Below, one piece after another: positions 43,381 through 51,022 of a DNA stretch of 64,000 nucleotides. This stretch comes from Enterovirga aerilata (GTDB taxonomy: Bacteria > Pseudomonadota > Alphaproteobacteria > Rhizobiales > Beijerinckiaceae): NCBI RefSeq assembly GCF_013044135.1, contig NZ_JABEPP010000006.1:186001-250000 (forward strand), read 5' to 3'. A program made the translations under genes and the position numbers. The notes below the pieces were generated by a model, which had not been told where the DNA came from, made no database searches, and saw nothing but the letters and a program-made list of their open reading frames with translations. Within the stretch, counting starts at the first letter, position 1. Every line of letters begins with the position of its first letter.

Positions 43381-43409
43381 TTGCCTCCCCTCCCGATACC
43401 CGATATACA
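43381..43409 (+). promoter_or_regulatory. Early promoter 1 with GATACCCGA box
   Basis: TTGCCT (43381-43386), 17-base spacer, TATACA (43404-43409). The spacer ends in GATACCCGA (43395-43403). Same layout as promoters at 44151 and 44821. Transcription would start about 50 bases upstream of the gene at 43463. Confidence 0.65.
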
Positions 43410-43462
43410 TGGTGTCGCGACGGCGCGAGACAGCGCCGCGACACTGCCAAGAGGTTACAGCG

Positions 43463-44035
43463 ATGTCTCTTCCCGCCTTCTCGGGCCTTTGCACCTATGG
43501 CCCGGCCGCGACTTTAGAGCTTCCCGGCGGCTACACTGCGCAGGCGCGCATTCAGTATGACGACAGCATGGGCGAGCCGTGGAAAGAGCACGACGGCCAT
43601 GGCCCCGTGACCGATTGGCGCCGTGCGAGCTACCGGCACGGGCGCCCGGCGAAATCGCCCGGTGAACGGCTTCTCGTTTCGGATGGTAGCAACGCGCGCT
43701 TCTATGACTTCGCCGAGGCCGTGCGCATCGCGTTGCGCGACGGATGGGGATGTGAGGGCGGACGGAAGAAAGGCGAGACGGCGCGCGCCTATGCGGCACG
43801 TGCGGCAGAGGCCGATTTCCGGCGCCTTCAGGCATGGTGCAGCGGCGAATGGCATTGGTGCGGCGTTGTCGTGACCGTTTTCAAGGCCGGGATCGAACTC
43901 GGCTCGGCCTCCCTTTGGGGGATCGAAAGCGACGCGGGCGACTATCTCGCCGAAGTCGCGAATGAGCTTCTCCCGGAAGCTCTCGACGATGCGAAAGCCC
44001 GCGTGGCCGAACTCGCCGAGGAACTCGCGGCATGA
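43463..44035 (+). CDS. First early phage gene, hypothetical (190 aa)
   Basis: Starts MSLPAFSGLCTYGPAATLEL after the conserved leader CTGCCAAGAGGT. Middle part DGWGCEGGRKKGETARAYAA and AWCSGEWHWCGVVVTVFKAG; acidic helical end DDAKARVAELAEELAA. No HTH, zinc-site or enzymatic motif was recognised. Being the first gene of the rightward arm under a boxed promoter, it may have a takeover or regulatory role (inference). Confidence 0.75.
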   Translation: MSLPAFSGLCTYGPAATLELPGGYTAQARIQYDDSMGEPWKEHDGHGPVTDWRRASYRHGRPAKSPGERLLVSDGSNARFYDFAEAVRIALRDGWGCEGGRKKGETARAYAARAAEADFRRLQAWCSGEWHWCGVVVTVFKAGIELGSASLWGIESDAGDYLAEVANELLPEALDDAKARVAELAEELAA

Positions 44036-44121
44036 TCGAAGCCGCAACCTTCCTCGCATGGGCGTGCTTCCTCTGCCTCATGGCAGAGGTTGCACGGCTC
44101 GTCTCACACGGTCCCGAGTAG
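44032..44121 (+). CDS. 29-aa membrane microprotein
   Basis: ATG overlaps the previous TGA (ATGA). It encodes IEAATFLAWACFLCLMAEVA then RLVSHGPE, one hydrophobic helix. Too short for usual gene finders, but the overlap and composition argue for translation. Function unknown. Confidence 0.5.
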   Translation: MIEAATFLAWACFLCLMAEVARLVSHGPE

Positions 44122-44144
44122 GGTAGGACAAAAAAGCCGTAAAT

Positions 44145-44179
44145 CGGGTATTGTCTTCTCGTGATACCCGAAATACATA
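44145..44179 (+). promoter_or_regulatory. Early promoter 2 with inverted CGGGTAT/ATACCCG boxes
   Basis: TTGTCT (44151-44156), 17-base spacer, TACATA (44174-44179). CGGGTAT (44145-44151) and ATACCCG (44164-44170) form an inverted repeat with a 12-base gap overlapping the -35 and spacer, a natural repressor site. Confidence 0.65.
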
Positions 44180-44231
44180 GTGTCACAAGACGGGCCGCTA
44201 GAGCCCGCCGCAACTGCCAAGAGGTCACACG

Positions 44232-44771
44232 ATGAACACCGACAACCGCACGCTCGAAATCCGCATTGACGAAGCCGCGCGGCGCCTCGTTCAGAACGAG
44301 GTGATTGCCTGCCTCTCGTCCCTCGTTTCGACCCTCGCGGAGGGCTACGGCGATACGGGCAACCCTATCTCAGGCCGCCGTTCGGCATTGGCGGAACTGA
44401 CGGAGGAAGCCCTAGAACTCTGCGCTCCCGTTCAGGATTGGGAGGAGGCCGCGTTGCAAGCCGGCATCGAGATCCGGGAGCGCAATTCCCTCTTCTATGC
44501 CGACCTGAAGGGGATGCGCCACGAAGGTTTCGGCACGAAGGAAGCCGCAGCGAAGGCCGCGTGCGAGGCCGAAGGCGTCGAGCCTTATGAGTGGGAGGTG
44601 TTCGAGCATTGGGCGGTGTCGGGATGGCTCGCCCGGCGCCTCGAACAAGCGGGCGAGCGCGTCGCCTATGACTTCGCCGGCTTCCCGGCCGTTTGGGCTC
44701 GCACGACGACCGGGCAGGCTATCGCGGCTGATGGCGTCATTCGCGAGATCGCTCGCGAGATCGCCGCCTAA
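44232..44771 (+). CDS. Early phage hypothetical protein (179 aa)
   Basis: MNTDNRTLEIRIDEAARRLV start after the leader CTGCCAAGAGGT. Helical, acidic; AELTEEALELCAPVQDWEEA, KGMRHEGFGTKEAAAKAACE, VFEHWAVSGWLARRLEQAGE. No known domain. Monocistronic under its own boxed promoter. Confidence 0.75.
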   Translation: MNTDNRTLEIRIDEAARRLVQNEVIACLSSLVSTLAEGYGDTGNPISGRRSALAELTEEALELCAPVQDWEEAALQAGIEIRERNSLFYADLKGMRHEGFGTKEAAAKAACEAEGVEPYEWEVFEHWAVSGWLARRLEQAGERVAYDFAGFPAVWARTTTGQAIAADGVIREIAREIAA

Positions 44772-44799
44772 CAGCACCGCACCACAGCAAATAAAAATC

Positions 44800-44849
44800 C
44801 GGGTATCGTGCAAAAACCGCTTGCGGTGATACCCGATACCCGATACACA
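44800..44849 (+). promoter_or_regulatory. Early promoter 3 with three CGGGTATC-type boxes
   Basis: CGGGTATC at 44800-44807, TTGCGG (44821-44826), 17-base spacer containing the tandem GATACCCGATACCCGA (44828-44843), then TACACA (44844-44849). Drives the 257-aa gene at 44909. The two overlapping direct boxes plus the inverted one make this the densest site. Confidence 0.65.
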
Positions 44850-44908
44850 CGATGACGCCACGGGTCGCGGATCACGACGAACCGGGCAACTGCCAAGAGG
44901 TCACACCG

Positions 44909-45682
44909 ATGGATACCGTCTCAATCGAGATCCCGTTTCCCGGCTTCTATCACTCGATCCTGTCGGACGAACTCGACTACGTGGAAGAGCAAGAGATCGA
45001 GTATTTCGCCGAGCACAGGCAAGCCGAGGAAGGCGTGCCGGAAGAGCTTAGGCTAGACGCCTTCGAATACGGCGACATCCTCATGCGTCACACCGACTAT
45101 TCGGTGGCGCACGAACGGGTCGCGAAGGCATGGGTTGACGGGTTCAACCTTGTTGCCGAAGAGATGCTCGGGTTCAATCCCGGCTTCGTCTTTGAGGAGA
45201 CGACGAGCCCGCGTGAATACAATTTCGAGACGGATCGAGTTTTCGCGCGGTGCCCGGTCGATACGGTTCGCAAACTGCGGGCGATGGTCGATCCTGACCG
45301 CCTCGCCGAAGTGATGCGAGAGCGCCACACATCCCGCAGCGGGTTCATTTCCTTCTACTCGCCCGACCTCGCCGATTGGCCGGACGACGTGACCGAATGG
45401 GACCACAACCAACTCGGCACGCTCCTGCGGGCCTGCCTGCCTGAAGACGACCGGAGCGAAGAGGGCGTCACGTGGCGCGTGTTCTACGCCATCACGGACG
45501 ACGGCGGTTTCTATTGGGATTGGAGCGAAGCCGTCGATTGGAAGGCGGTTGAAGCGGCCGTGAACGAGGCCCGCGACGAGAAGCTTGCCGAGATCCGGGC
45601 GGATGATCCCGATTACGAGGCGCCCGCGCCCCGGTGTCCGTACACGGGCGACCTGTTCAGGTTCGCGGAAAGCCGCGCGTGA
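44909..45682 (+). CDS. Early phage hypothetical protein (257 aa)
   Basis: MDTVSIEIPFPGFYHSILSD after leader CTGCCAAGAGGT. Strongly acidic (ELDYVEEQEIEYFAEHRQAE) with aromatic-rich strands (WRVFYAITDDGGFYWDWSEA). Highly acidic, monomeric-looking early proteins of phages are often DNA mimics, but no specific family was recognised. TGATG overlap with the following small membrane protein gene. Confidence 0.75.
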   Translation: MDTVSIEIPFPGFYHSILSDELDYVEEQEIEYFAEHRQAEEGVPEELRLDAFEYGDILMRHTDYSVAHERVAKAWVDGFNLVAEEMLGFNPGFVFEETTSPREYNFETDRVFARCPVDTVRKLRAMVDPDRLAEVMRERHTSRSGFISFYSPDLADWPDDVTEWDHNQLGTLLRACLPEDDRSEEGVTWRVFYAITDDGGFYWDWSEAVDWKAVEAAVNEARDEKLAEIRADDPDYEAPAPRCPYTGDLFRFAESRA

Positions 45683-45837
45683 TGCCTGACATCTACATTC
45701 ATGGGGCTGTTTCTGCGGCCCGTCGCGTCCTTCTCGACGCGCAGGCGCATGCCGCCGCAACCGTGATCGTGGCGACGTTTTCGGTCGCCCTCGCCGCCCT
45801 CGCGATGATCGGCGCGGCCTTCGCCATCTGCCTGTGA
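45682..45837 (+). CDS. Small membrane protein (51 aa)
   Basis: ATG overlaps the previous stop (TGATG). MPDIYIHGAVSAARRVLLDA then a hydrophobic helix VIVATFSVALAALAMIGAAF. Unknown function; one of several tiny membrane proteins in the early arm. Confidence 0.6.
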   Translation: MPDIYIHGAVSAARRVLLDAQAHAAATVIVATFSVALAALAMIGAAFAICL

Positions 45838-45846
45838 GGCTCCGCC

Positions 45847-46059
45847 ATGAGAGGCCCGACCATACGAAACGCGAAGGCGCGGGACGCCCTAGCCCGGTGC
45901 GGCAAGTCTGTCCGCATCGTGGGTGGCAAGCGGCACCTGAAGGTGTTCATCGACGGCCGTTTCGCCGGCATCACCTGCCGAACGCGCGGCACCGAACATC
46001 AAGAATTCAATACACGTAACCTTGTGGCTCAGATCAGGAGGGCTAGCCGTGCAGGATAA
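45847..46059 (+). CDS. Small basic protein (70 aa), dsRBD/HicA-like look
   Basis: 70 aa, very basic: IRNAKARDALARCGKSVRIV, GGKRHLKVFIDGRFAGITCR, HQEFNTRNLVAQIRRASRAG. The alpha-beta-beta-(beta)-alpha pattern is reminiscent of HicA-like or small RNA-binding folds but lacks the signature G-S-H-x-x-F of HicA. No HicB partner is adjacent. Unassigned. Confidence 0.6.
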   Translation: MRGPTIRNAKARDALARCGKSVRIVGGKRHLKVFIDGRFAGITCRTRGTEHQEFNTRNLVAQIRRASRAG

Positions 46060-46303
46060 CCGCAGCATGGGCTGTGCGGACGAGCGCACGCCAAAGTTTA
46101 TCAAAGGTGACAAGGTGGTGAAATTCACGGGAGAGGCGCGATGGTTCGGCGAAGTGCGCGACGTATATTGGACAAAACGCGGCTCTGTTCGCTACGTCGT
46201 CGAAGTCGAGCCACAGGGGTTTCAGATGATCGCGGCACCGTCGCAGTTGAGAGCGGCTGAGCAAGGGGAGAGCTACCTGTCTGTTCTGTACACGAACGAA
46301 TGA
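46049..46303 (+). CDS. Small SH3-like hypothetical protein (84 aa)
   Basis: GTG start 46049 with AGGAGGG seven bases upstream, overlapping the end of the basic protein gene. Residues 21-70 (FIKGDKVVKFTGEARWFGEV, RGSVRYVVEVEPQGFQMIAA) look like a small beta-barrel/KOW-like domain. Function unknown. Confidence 0.65.
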   Translation: MQDNRSMGCADERTPKFIKGDKVVKFTGEARWFGEVRDVYWTKRGSVRYVVEVEPQGFQMIAAPSQLRAAEQGESYLSVLYTNE

Positions 46304-46345
46304 CGCCACGGCCGGTGGCCGGTGCGCCGGCCCCCCACCGTGGCG
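46304..46345 (+). promoter_or_regulatory. Intercistronic hairpin
   Basis: CGCCACGG (46304-46311) pairs with CCGTGGCG (46338-46345), with further GC pairing inside. No T-run follows, so an RNA-stability or processing hairpin is more likely than a strong terminator. Confidence 0.55.
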
Positions 46346-46401
46346 CCATTCCGGCGACCACAACAGCCCGAATGGACGGGCGAAGGAAAGGACACGCTGC
46401 C

Positions 46402-46812
46402 ATGACTACCGAGTTTCCCACGCCCAAGGGTTTCGCCGCTGTGACGGTCGATAGCCCCGAGGGCGCCTTCCTCGCCGACCTCTGCGATAAGGTTTCGCAG
46501 GGCCTCGCCGCCATGATGGACATCGCCTGCCGCGCCGGCATCAATCCCGAGGGCGTGGCGCATCTCATGGCGTCCTGTTTCGGTCAGACGGTCGGACGGA
46601 TCGCGGCCGGCGAAACCTTCGACCCCGAGATACGCGATGCCGACCGGCCGAAGCTGATCGGGCCGCATTCGCAGGCCGAGTTCGCGGACGCGCTCTGCAC
46701 GGCGGTGCGGGCGAATATCGACCTCGCCTTCGCGCAGGCACGGGCGTGGTACTCGCCCGAGAACAAGCAGCGGCGCGAGTTCATCTCCGCCCCCGTCATG
46801 GGCTCTGCCTGA
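46402..46812 (+). CDS. Early phage hypothetical protein (136 aa)
   Basis: MTTEFPTPKGFAAVTVDSPE, LADLCDKVSQGLAAMMDIAC, SQAEFADALCTAVRANIDLA and AQARAWYSPENKQRREFISA. Helical with no recognised domain. AAGGAAAGGA serves as ribosome-binding site before GCTGCC-ATG. Its stop overlaps the next gene's probable CTG start. Confidence 0.7.
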   Translation: MTTEFPTPKGFAAVTVDSPEGAFLADLCDKVSQGLAAMMDIACRAGINPEGVAHLMASCFGQTVGRIAAGETFDPEIRDADRPKLIGPHSQAEFADALCTAVRANIDLAFAQARAWYSPENKQRREFISAPVMGSA

Positions 46813-47015
46813 CCGAGACGGCCCCGAAGGACGGGACGGATGTTCTGTTGCTCCTTCGGGGCCGGCATCACGTCATAGCTCATTGGTTTGAGCCTTGGAC
46901 GTGTTGGCTGATCGGCGACGATCCGAGATACCCCGAAGAAGAAGAGGAGCGGTTTGGGATTGGACAGAACGTTCCGACCCACTGGCGCCCTCTTCCTGCC
47001 CCACCTCCCGCCTGA
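46809..47015 (+). CDS. DUF551-like small protein, probable non-ATG start
   Basis: The reading TETAPKDGTDVLLLLRGRHH then VIAHWFEPWTCWLIGDDPRY and GQNVPTHWRPLPAPPPA matches the common phage DUF551 domain ('ETAPKDGT' opening, 'HWRPLP' end). No ATG is available in frame. CTG 46809 overlaps the previous TGA as CTGA, exactly where family members begin; otherwise GTG 46746 would add 21 non-conserved residues. Function unknown. Confidence 0.68.
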   Translation: MTETAPKDGTDVLLLLRGRHHVIAHWFEPWTCWLIGDDPRYPEEEEERFGIGQNVPTHWRPLPAPPPA

Positions 47016-47081
47016 CCTCGCAACAGCCGTGCGGAGTGGGTATATATTCCGCACACTCCCTTAACTTGTGAGGACATTCCT

Positions 47082-47615
47082 ATGAACGTGAACATGAACG
47101 CCGTGGCGAACTTCATGCGCGCCTACGGCTATTCCGAGGATCTCGTGCGCAAGGGCCTCGACGCCGCGCAGGGCGCGGCGGACGAGAATGAGGCGCTCGA
47201 ACGGGCGATGTCCGCCATCATGTACGGCCCGGCCGACCTCGCCGCCGGCAAGCGGTTCGTCGTGCCGCCCGGCATTGATTGGGCGCGCGAGTTCCACGAG
47301 GACCGGCGCGACTTCGGCGAGGCCGCGAACCCGGATAGCGGGCTCGCCCGGACCTACCGCGAAGGGCAGGAGGTGCCCGACTACGAGGCCGAGGCGGCAC
47401 CGCACGACGAGCCGGTGCCGCATACGCCCGAGCCGCCCTACGACGAGCGGCCCGAGGCCGAGAGCGTGAACGAGTTCGAGGGCAACGGCGACGACGAGGC
47501 GCAGAAGATGTTCTTCGCCGAAGCCGAGGCCCGCGAAGCCGAGAGCGGCGCCGCGTCTCTCGACGAGGTGCCCGACGAGGCGCCGAAGCGCACGCGCCGC
47601 AAGCGCGCCGCGTAA
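47082..47615 (+). CDS. Early phage hypothetical protein (177 aa), acidic
   Basis: MNVNMNAVANFMRAYGYSED and GLDAAQGAADENEALERAMS form a helical N-terminus; from residue 95 on it is disordered and acidic (PDYEAEAAPHDEPVPHTPEP) and ends in a basic tail PKRTRRKRAA. No family recognised. A TGTGAGGACATTCCT leader with GAGG precedes the ATG. Confidence 0.68.
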   Translation: MNVNMNAVANFMRAYGYSEDLVRKGLDAAQGAADENEALERAMSAIMYGPADLAAGKRFVVPPGIDWAREFHEDRRDFGEAANPDSGLARTYREGQEVPDYEAEAAPHDEPVPHTPEPPYDERPEAESVNEFEGNGDDEAQKMFFAEAEAREAESGAASLDEVPDEAPKRTRRKRAA

Positions 47616-47624
47616 CCCGAGATC

Positions 47625-47648
47625 GGGCGCGGCAGGGAGGCCGCGCCC
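47625..47648 (+). promoter_or_regulatory. Perfect 9-bp intercistronic hairpin
   Basis: GGGCGCGGC (47625-47633), loop AGGGAG but for one base shared, GCCGCGCCC (47640-47648), followed by a C/T-rich run. May act as a partial terminator or processing site between the acidic protein and the HTH gene. Confidence 0.6.
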
Positions 47649-47688
47649 ACTCCCCTTTCCTCTCACCGACGATGCGGAAACCGTCACC

Positions 47689-48018
47689 ATGCAAACCGTG
47701 AAAGAATGGCCGCCCGAGGTGCGCGCCCGTGCCATCGAAATGTCCCGCCTGCACGGCATGGCGGAGGCGGCGCGGCTGCTGAACGTGCCGCGATCCACGT
47801 TGCGAGATTGGGTGTATCGTGCTAACGGCCGCTTCGAGGAAGCGCAGGAGGAGGATCGCGCGCAGTTCATGCGCGACGCCGCCGCCCGACTTGCCGAGCG
47901 CGACGCGCGCAACGCACGCCTGCCGAACTTCAATATCGCCTATGACTACCTCGGCGATCCACCGCCCGGCAGGTCTGCGCTAGATCAGAAGCGCGGCCCC
48001 CGCCATGTGCTGCACTAG
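47689..48018 (+). CDS. Helix-turn-helix DNA-binding protein (109 aa)
   Basis: ARAIEMSRLHGMAEAARLLN followed by VPRSTLRDWVYRANGRFEEA is a clear HTH (about residues 18-42) of the psq/homeodomain-like class, then a charged helix and C-terminal basic DQKRGPRHVLH. It may be an early/late switch regulator. Ends just before a double hairpin and terminator. Confidence 0.75.
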   Translation: MQTVKEWPPEVRARAIEMSRLHGMAEAARLLNVPRSTLRDWVYRANGRFEEAQEEDRAQFMRDAAARLAERDARNARLPNFNIAYDYLGDPPPGRSALDQKRGPRHVLH

Positions 48019-48049
48019 GTTGTGGCCGCCGCGTAGAGTTTCACAGGTC

Positions 48050-48072
48050 GGATCGGCGCATGGCGCCGATCC
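48050..48072 (+). promoter_or_regulatory. Perfect 10-bp hairpin after HTH gene
   Basis: GGATCGGCGC (48050-48059), 3-base loop ATG, GCGCCGATCC (48063-48072). No T-run; RNA structural element or first part of a tandem terminator. Confidence 0.6.
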
Positions 48073-48153
48073 CTCACCCCCGCCGATGGGCCGAAAGGCC
48101 GCGAGGTTCAGGTCGGCGGTGGGTTTTCCCACTGACCTCATGGCAGAGACTTA

Positions 48154-48185
48154 GCCCGGCCGCCTCGTGCGCGCCGGGCCTTTTT
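48154..48185 (+). terminator. Intrinsic terminator
   Basis: GCCCGGC (48154-48160) and GCCGGGC (48173-48179) followed by CTTTTT. It closes the first early transcription unit. Confidence 0.8.
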
Positions 48186-48188
48186 CGC

Positions 48189-48216
48189 TTGACACATAGG
48201 AATGAAAGACTAAGAG
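48189..48216 (+). promoter_or_regulatory. Promoter after terminator
   Basis: TTGACA (48189-48194), a perfect -35, 16-base spacer, TAAGAG (48211-48216). It would start the replication operon's transcript with an about 380-base leader. Confidence 0.55.
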
Positions 48217-48596
48217 AACGAACCGTGAACAGACCGAATTCCTATGGAACCTCGAAACGATGACGACTTGTCGCAGGACACCACCCCCACCGTTTACAAT
48301 CACCCATCATCGTTAACCGCTTCAACTTCCACGATTATTCGCGGTATTCGATGAAAGACGATACCCGCATAACAGGGTTTGCGAAAACGCCGCCTTCGGG
48401 TATCCAACTCACACGGACGTGAACACTAATGATTTGCGCCGTACTGCCATGAGGCGGGAAAACCCGCCGTCGTTACCGAGTAAACCGAGCCGAGGGTGAA
48501 CCATGACAACCGTATTCCCGGCATCTCTGCGAAGCATTCCGTGTGGCGCATCCGCGCCGCGCGCGTGAACACCTTTCGCAGCGGGGTACATCCGTC
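48217..48596. other. Leader/control region of the replication operon
   Basis: About 380 bases without a supported long gene. It contains the inverted pair GATACCCG (48360-48367) and CGGGTATC (48397-48404), the same box as in the early promoters, 29 bases apart. It also has a well-placed GAGGGTGAACC before ATG 48503 that opens a 21-codon reading (start TTVFPASLRSIP, stop at 48568) in a frame different from the helicase. This could be a leader peptide or a chance reading. Confidence 0.5.
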
Positions 48597-49934
48597 GTGG
48601 TCGATCTCCGGCCATATCAGATCGAGGGCGTGGACTTCCTTCGGGACCGATCCGCGATCCTCGCGTGGGAACCCGGCGTCGGAAAGACGTTCGCTTTGAT
48701 CGGCGCGGGGGCGCGCGTCGGGTTCCCACAACTTTACACCTGCCCGGCCCACCTGCGGTTGCAGGTCCGCAATTCTGCACTCGACTTCGACCCGACGCTC
48801 AGGGTGCAGGTGATCGAGGGCCGTGATCCCGAGATCGACGACCGCGCGGACATCGTGATCGCCTCCTACAATGGCATCGCGGGCGACGAGCGCGACGTGC
48901 GGCTGTTCCGCTCCGCGTTCAAGCGTCGGTGGCGGTCGCTCGTGCTCGACGAGGGCCACTACCTCAAGAGCCGCGACGCGCGCCGCACGAAGGCGATCTA
49001 CGGCGCCCGCACGACCTCCAACGGCGCGCTTTTCCGCCGGGCCGACCGTGTGTGGGTTGCGACCGGCTCGCCTGTGGTCGCGCATCCGGCCGACCTGTGG
49101 ACGCACTATTCGCGTCTCTTCCCCTTCGCCGTCCTGAACGATGCGGACGAGCCGCTGACCTACGACGAGTGGGTGGATCGGTACTGCATCACGAAGCACG
49201 ACGGGTTCGGCGAGAAGATCGTCGGCGCGAAGAACCTCGACGACCTCCGCGAGAACCTCGCACCATTCATGCAGGTGCTCCGCTCGACGGACGTGCTCGA
49301 CCTCGCGACGCCGACGATTGACACGATCCCGCTCACGCCGGCCGGCATCAAGCGCGGTTACACGCCCGTGCTCTCGCCCGAGGCGCTCGCGCAGATCGAA
49401 CGCTGCCTCGACGCGGATGCCGGGCTCGACGAACTTGCGGTGCCGCTCGCGACCGAACGGCGCCTGATCGCCGAGGCGAAGGCGGCGGCCGTGGCGGATG
49501 CCATCGCCGACGAACTCGACGGCGGCCGGGACAAGATCGCCGTGTTCGGGCACCACCTTCAGGCGCTCGACATCCTCTACCATCGGCTCTCGCGCTTCGA
49601 CCCGGTGCTCTACACGGGCGGCATGGCGCCGGCCACCAAAGAGGCGCGCAAGAACCTCTACATCAACGAGCCGCGCTGCCGCGTCTTCATCGGCAATATC
49701 GACGCCGCCGGCATCGGGCTCGACGGGCTTCAGACCGTCTGCGCTCGCGCGATCTTCGCCGAGGCGTCGTGGTCCGAGGTGATGAACGATCAATGCGTCC
49801 GGCGCCTGTGGCGCTCAGGGCAGACGCGACCCGTCCATGTGAGCTTTGCTTCCCTTGCGGGGAGCATAGACGAGCGCGTGCAGAAAGCACTCGCTCGTAA
49901 GGCGAAGATAATCGCCAATATCATGCAGCCATGA
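48597..49934 (+). CDS. SNF2/DEAD-like helicase (445 aa)
   Basis: SF2 ATPase: VDLRPYQIEGVDFLRDRSAI (Q-motif-like), Walker A LAWEPGVGKT (about 22-31), DEGH box in RSLVLDEGHYLKSR (about 114-127), motif III VWVATGSPVV. The C-terminal half has KIAVFGHHLQALDIL, FIGNIDAAGIGLDGLQ and DQCVRRLWRSGQTRPV (motif VI arginines). Phage SNF2 helicases of this type act in replication or recombination. The GTG 48597 start fits family beginnings; GTG 48543 is a longer option. Confidence 0.85.
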   Translation: MVDLRPYQIEGVDFLRDRSAILAWEPGVGKTFALIGAGARVGFPQLYTCPAHLRLQVRNSALDFDPTLRVQVIEGRDPEIDDRADIVIASYNGIAGDERDVRLFRSAFKRRWRSLVLDEGHYLKSRDARRTKAIYGARTTSNGALFRRADRVWVATGSPVVAHPADLWTHYSRLFPFAVLNDADEPLTYDEWVDRYCITKHDGFGEKIVGAKNLDDLRENLAPFMQVLRSTDVLDLATPTIDTIPLTPAGIKRGYTPVLSPEALAQIERCLDADAGLDELAVPLATERRLIAEAKAAAVADAIADELDGGRDKIAVFGHHLQALDILYHRLSRFDPVLYTGGMAPATKEARKNLYINEPRCRVFIGNIDAAGIGLDGLQTVCARAIFAEASWSEVMNDQCVRRLWRSGQTRPVHVSFASLAGSIDERVQKALARKAKIIANIMQP

Positions 49935-49945
49935 GGTGCCCCAAA

Positions 49946-50575
49946 ATGCTTGACCTGAACACCGTTAAATCCGAATGCCTCGCCGGGATGCTTGCCATCG
50001 GCAAGGATACGGCGACCGATCCGAAGACGCGGCTCGACGCCTTCATGGCCGTGATGCACGCTGCCTCGTTCATGGGCGATCCGGTCCTGACCGGCGACGA
50101 GATCGCGTTCGCGCCCGATCCGGCCGCGCCGACGCCCGAAGATGTGCAGGCTCGCGTCGAGGAAGTCGCGGAGAAGGCCGGGGTCGAGGTGACGGCGCCG
50201 AAGCGGCGCGGTCGCAAGCCGAGGGCCGAGGGAACCGAGGCGAAGGCCGAGGGGCCGCAGCCTGAGATCCGCGCCAACCCGGAAGATCGGCGCGAGGACC
50301 GTGCCGCGACCGTGACGGAGGCCATCCGGGGCGCCAAGGCCGACGAGGGGCCGAATTGGGACGATCCTATCGAGGACGAGCCCGAGATGCCCGAGGTGCC
50401 GGCCGCAACCAAGGCCGATGTCGTGGCGCTCCTGAACCTCTACTCGGCGAAGCATCCCGGCAAGGCGCAGGCCGCGCAGGCGGTGATCCGCAAGTACGGC
50501 GACGGGCTCCGCAACGTGCCCGAGGAGAAGTACGGCGAGCTCGCCGCCGAGCTTCGGGCCTACGTGGAGGGCTGA
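49946..50575 (+). CDS. Phage hypothetical protein with basic GRKP patch (209 aa)
   Basis: Start ATG 49946 has GAGG nine bases upstream; ATG 49931 (ATGA overlap with helicase) is possible. N-terminal helical part LDLNTVKSECLAGMLAIGKD; middle APKRRGRKPRAEGTEAKAEG is an AT-hook-like basic patch; C-terminus LLNLYSAKHPGKAQAAQAVI is helical. May be a DNA-binding replication accessory; family not known. Confidence 0.7.
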   Translation: MLDLNTVKSECLAGMLAIGKDTATDPKTRLDAFMAVMHAASFMGDPVLTGDEIAFAPDPAAPTPEDVQARVEEVAEKAGVEVTAPKRRGRKPRAEGTEAKAEGPQPEIRANPEDRREDRAATVTEAIRGAKADEGPNWDDPIEDEPEMPEVPAATKADVVALLNLYSAKHPGKAQAAQAVIRKYGDGLRNVPEEKYGELAAELRAYVEG

Positions 50576-50579
50576 GCCG

Positions 50580-50846
50580 ATGCAGCCCGAGATCAAGGTC
50601 CACGTCTATGACCGCACGCTGTTCCGGCTGCCGCACCGCATGGATGACCTGAAGCCGCCGAAGAACGCGGCCGAGATCGAAGAGACGGTGGTGCAGGTTG
50701 AGGTTCACCTGATCGCGGGCAAGGGCGAGACGGGCGAGCCGTCGAAGGAACTGCGTACCCTCCTCGTCCGCAAGGCCAACATCCTCGCGGCCGACGCCAT
50801 GGCGGCGATCCACGCCGCCCGGCGTGAAGCGGAACTCGTGCCGTGA
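50580..50846 (+). CDS. Small phage protein (88 aa)
   Basis: MQPEIKVHVYDRTLFRLPHR, EETVVQVEVHLIAGKGETGE, LLVRKANILAADAMAAIHAA. Predicted beta-alpha small domain; no family. Five bases after the preceding gene, TGATG with the next. Confidence 0.65.
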   Translation: MQPEIKVHVYDRTLFRLPHRMDDLKPPKNAAEIEETVVQVEVHLIAGKGETGEPSKELRTLLVRKANILAADAMAAIHAARREAELVP

Positions 50847-51022
50847 TGGTCGAAACCGTCCACCCGAGCGACGTGACGGAAGCTCTCCGCATCGTCGTGA
50901 ACCGCCTCGTCGGCGCCGGCATCGACCCGAACACCATCGTCCACTCCCTCCTGAAGGTGGCGGACGAGGTGACGGAACGGTGCCGGGAGATCGAGGCCGC
51001 GCCGAAGCAGGAGGTGTCGTGA
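50846..51022 (+). CDS. Small phage protein (58 aa)
   Basis: VETVHPSDVTEALRIVVNRL, IDPNTIVHSLLKVADEVTER, CREIEAAPKQEVS. Helical. TGATG overlaps at both ends show it is translated as part of a coupled chain. Function unknown. Confidence 0.62.
   Translation: MVETVHPSDVTEALRIVVNRLVGAGIDPNTIVHSLLKVADEVTERCREIEAAPKQEVS

Noticed and set aside
45847-46059. Possible HicA toxin
   Set aside because: Size and fold pattern are suggestive, but the diagnostic G-S-H motif and a HicB partner are missing.
48503-48568. 21-codon reading with a good Shine-Dalgarno before the helicase gene
   Set aside because: Not annotated as a gene because nothing but the ribosome-binding site supports it; kept only as a possible leader peptide in the control-region entry.
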